A stretch of 38,889 nucleotides of DNA from an uncultured Elusimicrobia bacterium (GCA_903881545.1 CAIRTQ010000103.1:1-38889), one strand, 5' to 3'. Positions 15,985 to 23,949 are shown, counted from the stretch's first letter. Numbers and translations: made by a program. The notes: generated by a model from the sequence alone, not told the origin.

Positions 15985-17345
15985 TAGCTCAGCCCCAGGG
16001 CCCGGGCGATGTCCTCGAAGCGCATACTCCGCGAGGCCTTGAAGAAGATCGCGCGGCCTGCGCGGCACTCCCGGCGCAGTTCCTCGAGCCATTCCTGCGG
16101 CTCCAGGCCGTGCCGGACCTGAAGCTCGGGCGCCCCTGCCGTCAGGGCTGCGCCGGCCGCTCGCATCTCGGGGCCGGCCAGATACACGGCCTGCAAGGGC
16201 AAGGTGGCCAGCCACCGGCCGAGTTCGCCGTGATACTCCGCGGAATGCGTGCCGAGCTCCTTCATGTCGCCTAGGACTAGGATTTTGGGCTGCGGACCGA
16301 ACTCCTGGCAGAAGGCCTCGACGGCGGCCCGCATGGACGCGGGATTGGCGTTGTAGGCGTCGAAGATGATGTGCGCGCCCGAGTCGTGGCGCATGGGCTC
16401 CATGCGCCAATTCGCGGGCCGGTAGTCCTGCAGGCCCTGGCGGATAATCTCGGGCGGGATGCCCAGGGCCCAGGCCGCGGCGGCGGCCGCGGCCGCGTTA
16501 TAGCGGGAGAGGCGGCCGAAGGCGCGCAGGGCGACCTGGACGCGGTGGCGGTCGATGATGAGTTCGTCGTCACCCGCTAGGGCGACGCGGGCGCGGGTGT
16601 CGGACCCGAATGTCACGGCGCGGTGGCCCAGGCGTGGCTCCAGGCCGGCCAGCCAGGGGTCGTCGATGTTGACCACGGCCTTGCCCTCTTCGGGCAGGCC
16701 CTCGATGAGCTCGGCCTTGGTCTGGAAGTTCTTCTCCAGGGTTCCGTAGAACTCCAGATGGTCCGGCCCGATGTTGGTAATGACGCCCAGGGTGGGGTGG
16801 GCAATGCGCGTGACTTCCGCGATGTCTCCCGGCTTGGAGTCGGCCAGTTCGAAGATGGCGTAGCGGTGCTCCTTGGTGAGCTCCAGCACCGACAAGGGGA
16901 CGCCGATGTGATTGTTGCGGTTGCCCGGCGTGGAGCAAGTGGGTCCTACGCGCTGGCAGATGCAACGCAGCATTTCCTTGGTCGTGGTCTTTCCGTTGGA
17001 GCCGGTGATCCCGACCACGGGGATCTCGAAGCGGCGGCGGTGGTGCGCGGCCAGGGCCTGTAGGGCCTTGAGGGTGTCGGGGACCGCCACGACATGCTCG
17101 GGGGTCGCGTTGGAGGGCGGCAACCGCCCCAGGGCCATGATCCAGCCCGAGGCCTTGGCGGCCAGCTCGGCGTCCAGCAGATCGTGGGCGTCCACGCGTT
17201 CGCCCCGGATGGCCCAGAACACATCCCCCGCGCGCAGGCTACGGGTGTCGATGGAGATAGAGCCAACGGGATGGGCTGGGTCGCCCCGCAGGAGCTTTCC
17301 CCCCGCAGCCCGGGCCAGTTCTTCCCACGTCATGTCCAGATTCAT
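15984..17345 (-). CDS. murF: MurF, D-Ala-D-Ala-adding ligase
   Basis: A 453-residue Mur ligase that adds the D-alanyl-D-alanine dipeptide to UDP-MurNAc-tripeptide, the last cytosolic step. The ATP-binding loop is GITGSNGKTTTKEM, followed by TPGNRNNHIGVPL, typical of MurF, then NIGPDHLEF and DAYNANPASM in the C-terminal domain. The ATG overlaps the murE stop (ATGA). A second Met at residue 5 is an alternative start. No D-Ala-D-Ala ligase (ddl) is found in this window. Confidence 0.97.
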   Translation of the reverse strand: MNLDMTWEELARAAGGKLLRGDPAHPVGSISIDTRSLRAGDVFWAIRGERVDAHDLLDAELAAKASGWIMALGRLPPSNATPEHVVAVPDTLKALQALAAHHRRRFEIPVVGITGSNGKTTTKEMLRCICQRVGPTCSTPGNRNNHIGVPLSVLELTKEHRYAIFELADSKPGDIAEVTRIAHPTLGVITNIGPDHLEFYGTLEKNFQTKAELIEGLPEEGKAVVNIDDPWLAGLEPRLGHRAVTFGSDTRARVALAGDDELIIDRHRVQVALRAFGRLSRYNAAAAAAAAWALGIPPEIIRQGLQDYRPANWRMEPMRHDSGAHIIFDAYNANPASMRAAVEAFCQEFGPQPKILVLGDMKELGTHSAEYHGELGRWLATLPLQAVYLAGPEMRAAGAALTAGAPELQVRHGLEPQEWLEELRRECRAGRAIFFKASRSMRFEDIARALGLS

Positions 17346-18841
17346 GGTTGGCGCAGATCGCGTAGCGCTGCCCGGCAGGCTTCGCGATCGTCCCAGGGCA
17401 CGCGGCGGTCCTGGATCAGCTGGAAGGCCTCATGGCCCTTCCCGGCAACGAGTACGATGTCTCCCGGGCCGGCCATGCCAACGGCGGCGGCGATGGCCTG
17501 CCCGCGGTCCGGCACAATCTTATAATTTTTCAGGCCTGCTGTCTTGAGGCCGGCTGCGATGTCCGCGAGGATGGCCAGGGGGTCCTCGCCGCGGGGGTTG
17601 TCGCTGGTCACCACGGCGAAGTCGCTACGCCCACAGGCCGCGACTCCCATGGGGCCGCGCTTGCTCCGGTCGCGGTCCCCCCCGCATCCGAACACGGTGA
17701 TGAGGCGCCGATGCGGGAGCTCGGCCAGGTGTCCCAGGACCGTCTCCAAGGCCATGGCCGTGTGGGCGTAATCCACCAGGACCGCGAAGTCCTGTCCCAG
17801 CTCGATGGGCTCCAGCCGGCCGGGAACCCGCTCCAGAGCCGCCAGGCCCCCGAGCACGGCGTCTTCCGAAAAACCCAGGGCCAGGGCCGCGGCGGCCGCG
17901 GCCAAGGCGTTGCGCAAGTTGTGCTCCGCGGCCAGGGCGATGCGGGCCGGCAGGGGCCGGCCGCGCCAGACCAGATCGAAGCGGGTGCCGCGCGGGCCCA
18001 TCTCCACGGCGCGGGCCTGAGCCTGGGCCTGCGCCCCGAGGCCGTAGAGCACAATCTCGGCTCCGGCCGCGGCCCGGCGCACGGCTTCGGCGCGCGGGTC
18101 GTCGGCGTTGATGATGGCGCAGCGGCGGGGCTTGGCGGTGGCCGGGCGGTTCAGGAGCTCGAAGAGATGCAACTTGGCCTGGAAGTATTCCTCCTGGGTC
18201 TTGTGGAAATCGAGATGGTCGCTGGCTAGGTTGGTGAATACGGCGGCGTCGAAGGACACTTCCTCGACGCGGCCCAGAGCCAGGGCGTGGGAGGAGACCT
18301 CGAGGGCGGCCAGCGTTACCCCGGCGTCGCGGAAGCGCGCCAGGAGCCTCTGCAGCTCCAGGGAGACCGGCGTGGTGTTGGGCGCCGGCGCGATGGTCCG
18401 GCCGCCGAGGCGGTAATCCACGGTGCCCACCACGCCGGGCCGGCCTCCGGCGGCGGCCGCGATGGACTCCAGGAAGTAAGTCGTGGTGGTCTTGCCGTTG
18501 GTCCCGGTCACGCCCGCCACCGTGAGCGCGCCGGAGGGATGCTGGAAGAAATCGTCCGCCATGCGGCCCATGGCCGCGACCACATCCGGGACCTGGACCC
18601 AGCTGGCCGGCAGGCTCACCGGCGCGGGAGGCGGCGCCAGCTCGCTGACCACCGCGACTGCCCCGGCGGCGACGGCCTCGCGGGCGTGGCGGTTGCCGTC
18701 GCTGCGCGCGCCGGGCAGGGCGAAGAATAGGTCGCCGGGCTTCACCGCCCGCGAATCGTGCCGCAGGCCGAGGACCTCCACTTCGAGTGGGCCCGCGCAG
18801 CGCCCGGGCCGCGCCCCGCGCAGCAGTTCGGTGAGCTTCAA
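17342..18841 (-). CDS. murE: MurE, UDP-MurNAc-tripeptide ligase, meso-DAP type
   Basis: The 499-residue enzyme adds the third stem-peptide residue. The ATP loop is VTGTNGKTTT (residues 111-120), with YRLGG and NTTP in the substrate-binding domain and YAHT near the domain junction. The selectivity motif is DNPR (414-417), as in enzymes that add meso-diaminopimelate; lysine-adding enzymes carry a different sequence here. The product therefore predicts mDAP peptidoglycan. The start codon is TTG at 18841, overlapping the ftsI stop (TTGA). A weak start codon may tune expression, but coupling probably dominates. Confidence 0.97.
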   Translation of the reverse strand: MKLTELLRGARPGRCAGPLEVEVLGLRHDSRAVKPGDLFFALPGARSDGNRHAREAVAAGAVAVVSELAPPPAPVSLPASWVQVPDVVAAMGRMADDFFQHPSGALTVAGVTGTNGKTTTTYFLESIAAAAGGRPGVVGTVDYRLGGRTIAPAPNTTPVSLELQRLLARFRDAGVTLAALEVSSHALALGRVEEVSFDAAVFTNLASDHLDFHKTQEEYFQAKLHLFELLNRPATAKPRRCAIINADDPRAEAVRRAAAGAEIVLYGLGAQAQAQARAVEMGPRGTRFDLVWRGRPLPARIALAAEHNLRNALAAAAAALALGFSEDAVLGGLAALERVPGRLEPIELGQDFAVLVDYAHTAMALETVLGHLAELPHRRLITVFGCGGDRDRSKRGPMGVAACGRSDFAVVTSDNPRGEDPLAILADIAAGLKTAGLKNYKIVPDRGQAIAAAVGMAGPGDIVLVAGKGHEAFQLIQDRRVPWDDREACRAALRDLRQP

Positions 18842-20493
18842 GGTCGTCCCGCCAGGCCGGCGGGCTCATCCGGAGGCACCCCGGCCATGGTCAGCAGCCG
18901 GCGTCCGAGTTTCGCGAAGACCGGCGCGGCGACCTGGGCCCCGTAGTATTGGCCCTTGGGCTCGTCTATGACCACCAGGATGGTCCACTGCGGGCGGCTG
19001 GCCGGCAGGAAGCCTACGAAGGATGCCATATATGCGCTGGTCGAGTAGGCGCCCGTGCGCGGGTCGAGCTTGCGTGCGGTGCCGGTCTTGCCCGCGACGC
19101 GGTAGCCGGGGATGCGCCCGCTCATGCCGGTGCCGCGTTCCACTACGGACTCCAGCATCCGGGTCACGGTGTGGGCCGTGGCCTCGGAGACTACGCGGCG
19201 CACTGGCTGCGGCCGGCGCGAGACCGCGAGGATGGAAGGCTCATAGAGTGTCCCCCCGTTGGCGATGGCGCTGTAGGCATTGGCGACCTGCAAGGCGCTG
19301 GCGCTGACGCCGTAGCCGTAGGATGAAGCCGCCAGGACCACGCGCGTCATATGGGCGAAAGGCTTCATCTCGCCGGCCGTCTCCCCGGGCAGGTCTATGC
19401 CGGTCTTGATATCGAATCCGAAAGCGCGGCTGTAGCTGTAGAAGCGGCGGGCTCCGACCCGCTCCACGACCTTGGAGATGCCGATGTTGGAGGAGCGCTC
19501 CAGGATGCCTTGCAGGGTCAGCAGCCCGGCCGGCTCATGATCGTGGATGCGGACGCTGGGAGCGATCTCGTAGGAGCCGTTCTCGCAGAAGAAGGTCTGG
19601 TTCTCTTCAACCAAGGACTCTTCCAATGCCGCGGCCGCGGCGATCATTTTGAAAGTCGAGCCGGGCTCATAGGGGTCTTGGATGATGGAATTCTTGAGGC
19701 GGTCGGACGGCAGCGTCGCCATGGCCAGGACCTCGGATGTGGCGGGGTTCAGGACTACGATCATTCCGCCCTTGGCGCGGAACTGGGCTGCGGCTTCATG
19801 GAGCACCTCCTCGGCGTGGAACTGGCTGTCGCGGTCCAGGCTCAGGGATAGGGGCTGGGCCGTTTCGGGGCGGCCCTCGGCGTCGCGGTAGATGATCCGG
19901 CCGATCCCGTCGCGGAAGTAGCGCAGCCGGCGCGCCCGGCCGCGGAGGCGGCTATCGAATGTCAGTTCCACCCCGGAGAGGCCATTCTGGTCCGTGCCCA
20001 CCTTGCCCAGCACGTTGGGCGCCAGATCCCCCCGGGGATAGAAGCGCCGGTGGCGCAGCTCCACGCCCACTCCATAGGAGATCAGCTTCTTGTCTTTGAG
20101 CTTCGCCTCGGCCAATGCCGAGGCCTGCTGGGAGCTGACGTCTTCCTTGATATAGAGGCGGTGCTCGCGGCCTTGCAGGCGGCGCAGCACCTCGGACGGG
20201 GGTATCGCCAGGATGCGGCCTAGGCATGCGGCCAGAGCGGCGGTGTCTGGCGGCAGTGGCCGCTCCACGAAGCAGGACAAGAAGGGCACGGACCGGGCCA
20301 GCAGCCGGCCGTGGCGGTCAATGATGTCGGCGCGGTCCGCGGCCACGGCGGTCGTGTGTGCAACCTCGTTGCTGACTTCTTTATTGATGCGCTGGTGCTG
20401 CATCACCTGTAGCTGGGCTAGGCGCAGGCTCAGGGGCACCAGGGGGGTCAGGCACAGCCCGGCCACCACGGCCAGGCGCATATGCGTTTCCAC
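18838..20493 (-). CDS. ftsI: FtsI / PBP3-like septal transpeptidase
   Basis: This 551-residue class B penicillin-binding protein has an N-terminal membrane anchor (about residues 5-25), a non-catalytic dimerisation domain, and a transpeptidase domain with all active-site motifs: STFK with the nucleophile Ser at 279, SSN at 334-336 and KTGTA at 469-473. It cross-links septal peptidoglycan with FtsW. There is no PASTA domain at the C-terminus. The start is GTG at 20493, but an ATG four codons later (20481) has a better-placed GGAA and may be used instead. It lies nine bases after the FtsL-like gene. Confidence 0.95.
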   Translation of the reverse strand: METHMRLAVVAGLCLTPLVPLSLRLAQLQVMQHQRINKEVSNEVAHTTAVAADRADIIDRHGRLLARSVPFLSCFVERPLPPDTAALAACLGRILAIPPSEVLRRLQGREHRLYIKEDVSSQQASALAEAKLKDKKLISYGVGVELRHRRFYPRGDLAPNVLGKVGTDQNGLSGVELTFDSRLRGRARRLRYFRDGIGRIIYRDAEGRPETAQPLSLSLDRDSQFHAEEVLHEAAAQFRAKGGMIVVLNPATSEVLAMATLPSDRLKNSIIQDPYEPGSTFKMIAAAAALEESLVEENQTFFCENGSYEIAPSVRIHDHEPAGLLTLQGILERSSNIGISKVVERVGARRFYSYSRAFGFDIKTGIDLPGETAGEMKPFAHMTRVVLAASSYGYGVSASALQVANAYSAIANGGTLYEPSILAVSRRPQPVRRVVSEATAHTVTRMLESVVERGTGMSGRIPGYRVAGKTGTARKLDPRTGAYSTSAYMASFVGFLPASRPQWTILVVIDEPKGQYYGAQVAAPVFAKLGRRLLTMAGVPPDEPAGLAGRP

Positions 20494-20502
20494 GGCGCGG
20501 GC

Positions 20503-20934
20503 CTACGCGGCGGCGCGCGGCGTCGAGAGCCCGGCGGTTTTGTTATCCTGCCAGGCGCGCCGGGTCCGGCTTAAGAAACGTCGCAGAAGGCCCGGTCGCG
20601 CCTGCGCCGTCATGGTGTCGTCATCGAGCCTGCGCAAGGATGCCGGGGAGACCAGGACCATCCCTAGGCGGCTGTGGGCCTGTGTCGAGAGGTTGGAGGG
20701 AGAGCGCAGGTCCTCGAGTTCGATCTGCAAGGCGCCCTGGGCGCAACGCAGGGTCGAGATCTGTTTGCGGGAACGCTCCACTCGGTAGCCCAGGCGGGTG
20801 GCTTCGACATGCTGCCAGACCACCGCCGTCAGGAACAATCCAGCGGCTGCCAGTTTCCCCGCCCCGCGCCGTCGGGGCCTGGAACGAGTCGCGGCGGGAT
20901 GTTCGTCCATTCCGAGTGTCTGCGAGAATCTCAT
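20503..20934 (-). CDS. ftsL: FtsL-like division protein
   Basis: A bitopic protein of 143 residues: basic N-terminus, one membrane helix (LAAAGLFLTAVVWQHV, about residues 28-43), then a coiled-coil-like stretch ending in LRSPSNLSTQAHSRLGMV, which resembles the conserved end of FtsL/DivIC proteins. FtsL links FtsQ/FtsB to the FtsWI synthase in the divisome. Sequence identity in this family is low, so the call rests on shape, on that end motif, and on its place just before ftsI. It has an unusual Arg-rich C-terminal extension of some 45 residues. A Met at residue 9 (20910) is an alternative start; neither has a clear ribosome-binding site. A three-hairpin array ends 32 bases upstream. Confidence 0.78.
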   Translation of the reverse strand: MRFSQTLGMDEHPAATRSRPRRRGAGKLAAAGLFLTAVVWQHVEATRLGYRVERSRKQISTLRCAQGALQIELEDLRSPSNLSTQAHSRLGMVLVSPASLRRLDDDTMTAQARPGLLRRFLSRTRRAWQDNKTAGLSTPRAAA

Positions 20935-20966
20935 TTTAGCTTAAGCGGCCGACATTCAAGATCTTT

Positions 20967-21071
20967 GGCGGGGGTCCCGCCGAGAGGACCCCCGCCGGAT
21001 TTGTGGCAGGAGTCCCGCCGAGAGGACTCCTGCCGGATTGAGCGCGGGGGCCCGCTGAGTAGGCCCCCGCG
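20967..21071 (-). repeat. tandem array of three hairpin units, 38-bp period
   Basis: Three units begin at 20967, 21005 and 21043, exactly 38 bases apart. Each is a perfect inverted repeat. Unit 1 has arms 20967-20977 and 20986-20996 (GGCGGGGGTCC), unit 2 has 21005-21015 and 21024-21034 (GGCAGGAGTCC), and unit 3 has 21043-21052 and 21062-21071 (CGCGGGGGCC). Stem bases differ among units but pairing is always kept, while the loops are nearly constant (CGCCGAGA, CGCCGAGA, CGCTGAGTA) and the linkers begin GGATT. There is no U-tract, so they are not ordinary terminators. The array sits between a coupled 58-aa ORF and ftsL, inside the dcw transcript. An RNA-level role, or membership of a genome-wide palindromic repeat family, is inference. 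Confidence 0.9.
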
Positions 21072-21079
21072 ATATCGGG

Positions 21080-21256
21080 TCAGCTGCACCTCCGGTGGAA
21101 CCCGGTCCGCCATACGTGGCCGCCGTTGGGGACCTGGGCCATGGGCGTCAGAGGGACCATCTCCTCCCGGTCACGCAGGAAGCCGAGGGCCGAGTCGAGC
21201 TGCATGACGACGGCCAGCCCGGCAGACGAACCGCACAATGTCGCGTGGGTTTTCAT
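21080..21256 (-). CDS. 58-aa ORF of unknown function in the dcw operon
   Basis: I translated this by hand. The ATG at 21256 overlaps the rsmH stop as ATGA, the same junction used by most genes in this operon, and the frame runs 58 codons to a TGA at 21080-21082. By my count 51 of 58 codons end in G or C, as expected for coding sequence here. The product begins MKTHATLCGSSAGLAVVMQL and continues with an acidic-basic stretch (FLRDREEM) and a Gly/His/Arg-rich end; two Cys lie at residues 8 and 57. I recognise no family. There is no convincing membrane helix. It stops nine bases before the hairpin array. It could also be a decayed remnant or a leader peptide. Confidence 0.55.
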   Translation of the reverse strand: MKTHATLCGSSAGLAVVMQLDSALGFLRDREEMVPLTPMAQVPNGGHVWRTGFHRRCS

Positions 21257-22191
21257 GCGAGTTTCTCCACTATCCTGAGTTTCGCGCTGCGCGCCCTGGG
21301 ATTGCGGGCGGTTTCTTCGGCCGTGGGCGTGATGGCCGACTTGCCGCCCGCGCCTTCCAGGTAGCGGCAGGCGCCCTGCTCGACGAATGAGGAGAAAATG
21401 TTCTTGACGATGCGGTCCTCTAGAGAGTGGAAGCTGATGACCGCCAGGCGCCCGCCCCGCATCAGATAGGGGAGCACGCTCTCTAAGCCGCCGGTCAGGT
21501 TCTCCAGCTCGGCGTTGACCGCGATGCGCAACGCCATGAACGTCCGCGTGGCCGGGTGTGTCCGTCCACGCGGGAGGAGGGTGGCGATGAAATCGGCGAG
21601 CTCCGTGGTGGTGGCGAACAGGCTCCGCTGCCGGCGCTGGGCGACGGCCCGCGCGATGCGTTCCGCGGCGGGTTCCTCGCCGAATTCCTTGAGCAGGAGG
21701 GCCAATTGCTCCGCCGGCCAGTTGTTGACGATCATGCCGGCAGTCAGGGGATTGTCCGGGGCCAGACGCATGTCGAGCGGCCCCTCATGCATGAAGCTGA
21801 AGCCGCGCTCCGGCTTGTCGAAATGCATAGAGCTCACGCCCAAATCGAAGAGGGCTCCGGCCAAGGGGAAGAATTTCTCGTTCTCCAAGACCTGTCCCAA
21901 AGTGCGGAAATTGGCGCGGACCGCCCGGAACTGTCCGGGGTGGGCCTGCAATCGTCCGCCGGCCGCGTGCAAGGCTTCGGGGTCCATGTCCAATCCCAGG
22001 AGCCGGCCTTGGGCCGAAATCTTGCGCAGGATGGCCCCGGCGTGCCCGCCGAGGCCCAAGGTCGCGTCCAGGTAGAACCCTCCCGGCTCGATGACGAGGC
22101 CACGTAGAACTTCGTCTAGGAGGACGGGTTCGTGCTGATATTCCTTGGGCTCCATGACCATTCGCTCCGTGAATTCCGCGACCGCGCTCAT
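21253..22191 (-). CDS. rsmH: RsmH, 16S rRNA (cytosine-1402-N4) methyltransferase
   Basis: The 312-residue enzyme methylates N4 of C1402 in the decoding centre of 16S rRNA using SAM. Family signatures are HEPVLLDEVL near the N-terminus, DATLGLGGHAGAIL (SAM-binding GGH), FDLGVSSMHFD, and the C-terminal RLAVISFHSLEDRIVK. It was formerly called MraW and is the standard second gene of the dcw cluster. The ATG at 22191 overlaps the mraZ stop (ATGA). Later Met residues (MVMEPKEY) could also serve, but the coupled start is preferred. Confidence 0.97.
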   Translation of the reverse strand: MSAVAEFTERMVMEPKEYQHEPVLLDEVLRGLVIEPGGFYLDATLGLGGHAGAILRKISAQGRLLGLDMDPEALHAAGGRLQAHPGQFRAVRANFRTLGQVLENEKFFPLAGALFDLGVSSMHFDKPERGFSFMHEGPLDMRLAPDNPLTAGMIVNNWPAEQLALLLKEFGEEPAAERIARAVAQRRQRSLFATTTELADFIATLLPRGRTHPATRTFMALRIAVNAELENLTGGLESVLPYLMRGGRLAVISFHSLEDRIVKNIFSSFVEQGACRYLEGAGGKSAITPTAEETARNPRARSAKLRIVEKLA

Positions 22192-22637
22192 AGCTCGATG
22201 CTCTTGCTGACAGCCCGGTAGGCTGGCTCGGCCTTGGCTTTCTGGTAGGCCTGCCATCGGCGCGGCTCCCAGATCTCGGCGCGGGTGCCGGCGCCTTGGA
22301 CCAGGGCCTGGCCTTTGAGTCCCGCGTGGGCCTTGAGATACTGGGGGATGAGGATGCGCCCCGCGGAGTCAAGCTCGGCCTCGGCCGCCTCCGAGAAGAA
22401 TTTGCGCTTGAAGGCCCGCTCCGCTTCCTTGTCGGTAAGGGCAAAGGCCTTGCAGTCGTTCTCCACGAGCCGGTTCCATTGGGAGGGCAGAAAGAGGTAG
22501 AGGCAACCTTCCATCCCGCTGGTGATGAAGACGCTCTTGGACTTCTCCTGGGCCAGGGACTCACGGTATCGGGGCGGGATGCCCAGGCGGTTCTTGCCGT
22601 CGAGAGCGTACTCGTAGCGGCCGATGAGCAGGGTCAC
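22188..22637 (-). CDS. mraZ: MraZ, transcriptional regulator of the dcw operon
   Basis: A 149-residue protein with two AbrB/MraZ-type repeats. The first starts GRYEYALDGKNRLGIPPRYR and the second contains ELDSAGRILIPQYLK, each with the DxxGR-P signature. MraZ forms large rings and binds TGGGN-type repeats in its own promoter, repressing or activating dcw genes. Such repeats are found 40-63 bases upstream here. The start is GTG at 22637 with a GGGAG ribosome-binding site eight bases before it. Confidence 0.96.
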   Translation of the reverse strand: MTLLIGRYEYALDGKNRLGIPPRYRESLAQEKSKSVFITSGMEGCLYLFLPSQWNRLVENDCKAFALTDKEAERAFKRKFFSEAAEAELDSAGRILIPQYLKAHAGLKGQALVQGAGTRAEIWEPRRWQAYQKAKAEPAYRAVSKSIEL

Positions 22638-22676
22638 GCGTTATCTCCCACCATAAAACACTTTACTGCACTTTCT

Positions 22677-22700
22677 TCCCACATTTCCCCACCGGGCCCA
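22677..22700 (-). promoter_or_regulatory. MraZ-type operator, TGGGN repeats
   Basis: On the minus strand TGGGC (22700-22696), TGGGG (22691-22687) and TGGGA (22681-22677) recur at steps of 9 and 10 bases. Two degenerate GTGnn boxes follow at the same period (22671-22667 and 22661-22657), and another TGGGA overlaps the ribosome-binding site (22650-22646). MraZ is known to bind TGGGN repeats with about 10-bp spacing. The boxes cover the predicted transcription start, which suggests autorepression. Confidence 0.7.
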
Positions 22701-22701
22701 A

Positions 22702-22730
22702 AGTGTATGTCATCTATCAAAATCTGTCAA
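22702..22730 (-). promoter_or_regulatory. main promoter of the dcw operon
   Basis: A consensus -35 TTGACA (22730-22725), a 17-bp spacer and TACACT (22707-22702) form a strong vegetative promoter on the minus strand. The start of transcription would be near 22695, giving a leader of about 58 nt before mraZ. The TGGGN operator overlaps the start site. Confidence 0.8.
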
Positions 22731-22761
22731 GACCTACCGGGGGCCTAGGAACGGCGAGGGA

Positions 22762-23940
22762 TCAGGGTTGCTGCGGCGTGGCGCCCGAGATGTGGGAGAG
22801 CTGGTGGGTCGTGATCTCGTAGCGCCAGGCGTATTCGAGTGCCTTGAGGCGGTTGTAGGGCATGCCGTAGGCGCGATAGAGCGCCTCGGGCACGGGGCGG
22901 CCTTCACGCAGGTTGCGCGAGAAGTTGAAGAAAGCGGACTTGGTCTGCGTCCGGATGAGGAAACGCACGACGCTGTAGGATTGGGCGTACCACAGTCGCA
23001 CCTTGGCGTCGCTCTGGCCGGAGGTGCTGGAGAGGCTCATTAATTCTTCGAGGGAGCTCCCCCCTCCGTGTTCCAGGACATCGAGATTCTCGCGCAACCA
23101 GGTCGGGCGGGCCTGGCCGCGTTCGATCTGGATGAGGGTGGCCATTCCCTCGCTGAGCCAGAGGGGATCCGGCTGTCCGTCGGCGTAGAAATTATCGTAA
23201 TAGATGTGGCAGAGTTCGTGCGCGAGGATACCCGGCAGCTCCGCGCTCTCGTAGAGGTATATCCTCCGGTTGGGCACGGAACTGGCGCCGCCGGACCAAG
23301 CTGGGCGGCCGGTCATCAGGCGGTAGGTCTCCTGGCTCTTGAACAGGAATATGGCCACCCGGTTGTCCCTGGCCCAGGGCGAGAAGGGCGAGAGGTCGAG
23401 CATGAGGTTGCCGTGGAGGTTCTCCAGGAGCTCCAAGAATTCCGCTGGGGGCGCTTCGCCTTCGGCGTACGCCGTAAAATGGCGCGTCGCGCCCTTGATG
23501 AAGCCCACCGGGACCGGAGTCTCGCGCGCGGGCGGGGTCGTGGGCGGCGTCGCAGGCGGGACCGGGGCGGGCGGCGGCACCTCTTCGACCGGAGACTGCA
23601 CGGGCTGGGTCTGCGCGGTCTGGCTTTGCGCAGATGCCGGACCTTTGATGTAGTCCGGCACACGGATCTCGCCCAAGGAGGAGGGCGGCGTCGGAACGGC
23701 CGCGCCGGGCGATAATGTCGTCAAGCGGGATTCCGGAGGGATCTGATCTGGAGCCCCCATCTGCGCCCGTTCCAGGCCGGCGGGCGCCGGCTGCGGCGGC
23801 AGGTTCTTATAGGGGTTGGCGATGGTGCTCATGTGGGCCGGCTTGGTGTCTTCCTCGCCAAGGAATTGGTAGACCATCACCCCCCACAGGCCGAAGAGCA
23901 CTATCCAGATGAGTAACCGAAGCCTAAGTATTGCGTCCAC
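22762..23940 (-). CDS. membrane-anchored gluzincin-type metallopeptidase
   Basis: The 392-residue protein has an N-terminal membrane helix (residues 8-27), then a Pro-rich linker (about 45-145) and a peptidase-MA-like domain. The zinc motif is HELCH at 241-245, with the third ligand in WLSEG (Glu 264), an HExxH-(18)-E arrangement of the gluzincin type. The catalytic domain should face the periplasm. The substrate is unknown; the linker could let it reach across the cell wall. The start is GTG at 23940, nine bases after rsmG. It is the last gene before the dcw promoter. Confidence 0.85.
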   Translation of the reverse strand: MDAILRLRLLIWIVLFGLWGVMVYQFLGEEDTKPAHMSTIANPYKNLPPQPAPAGLERAQMGAPDQIPPESRLTTLSPGAAVPTPPSSLGEIRVPDYIKGPASAQSQTAQTQPVQSPVEEVPPPAPVPPATPPTTPPARETPVPVGFIKGATRHFTAYAEGEAPPAEFLELLENLHGNLMLDLSPFSPWARDNRVAIFLFKSQETYRLMTGRPAWSGGASSVPNRRIYLYESAELPGILAHELCHIYYDNFYADGQPDPLWLSEGMATLIQIERGQARPTWLRENLDVLEHGGGSSLEELMSLSSTSGQSDAKVRLWYAQSYSVVRFLIRTQTKSAFFNFSRNLREGRPVPEALYRAYGMPYNRLKALEYAWRYEITTHQLSHISGATPQQP

Positions 23941-23949
23941 GCTTTTGGT

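Noticed and set aside
17625-18869. 414-codon minus-strand frame inside murE
   Set aside because: The composition is Arg/Gly/Pro biased and murE occupies the region in another frame with complete motifs.
20967-21071. The 38-bp repeats as a CRISPR array
   Set aside because: The repeats are contiguous hairpins with only 8-base linkers, so there are no spacers, and no cas genes are near.
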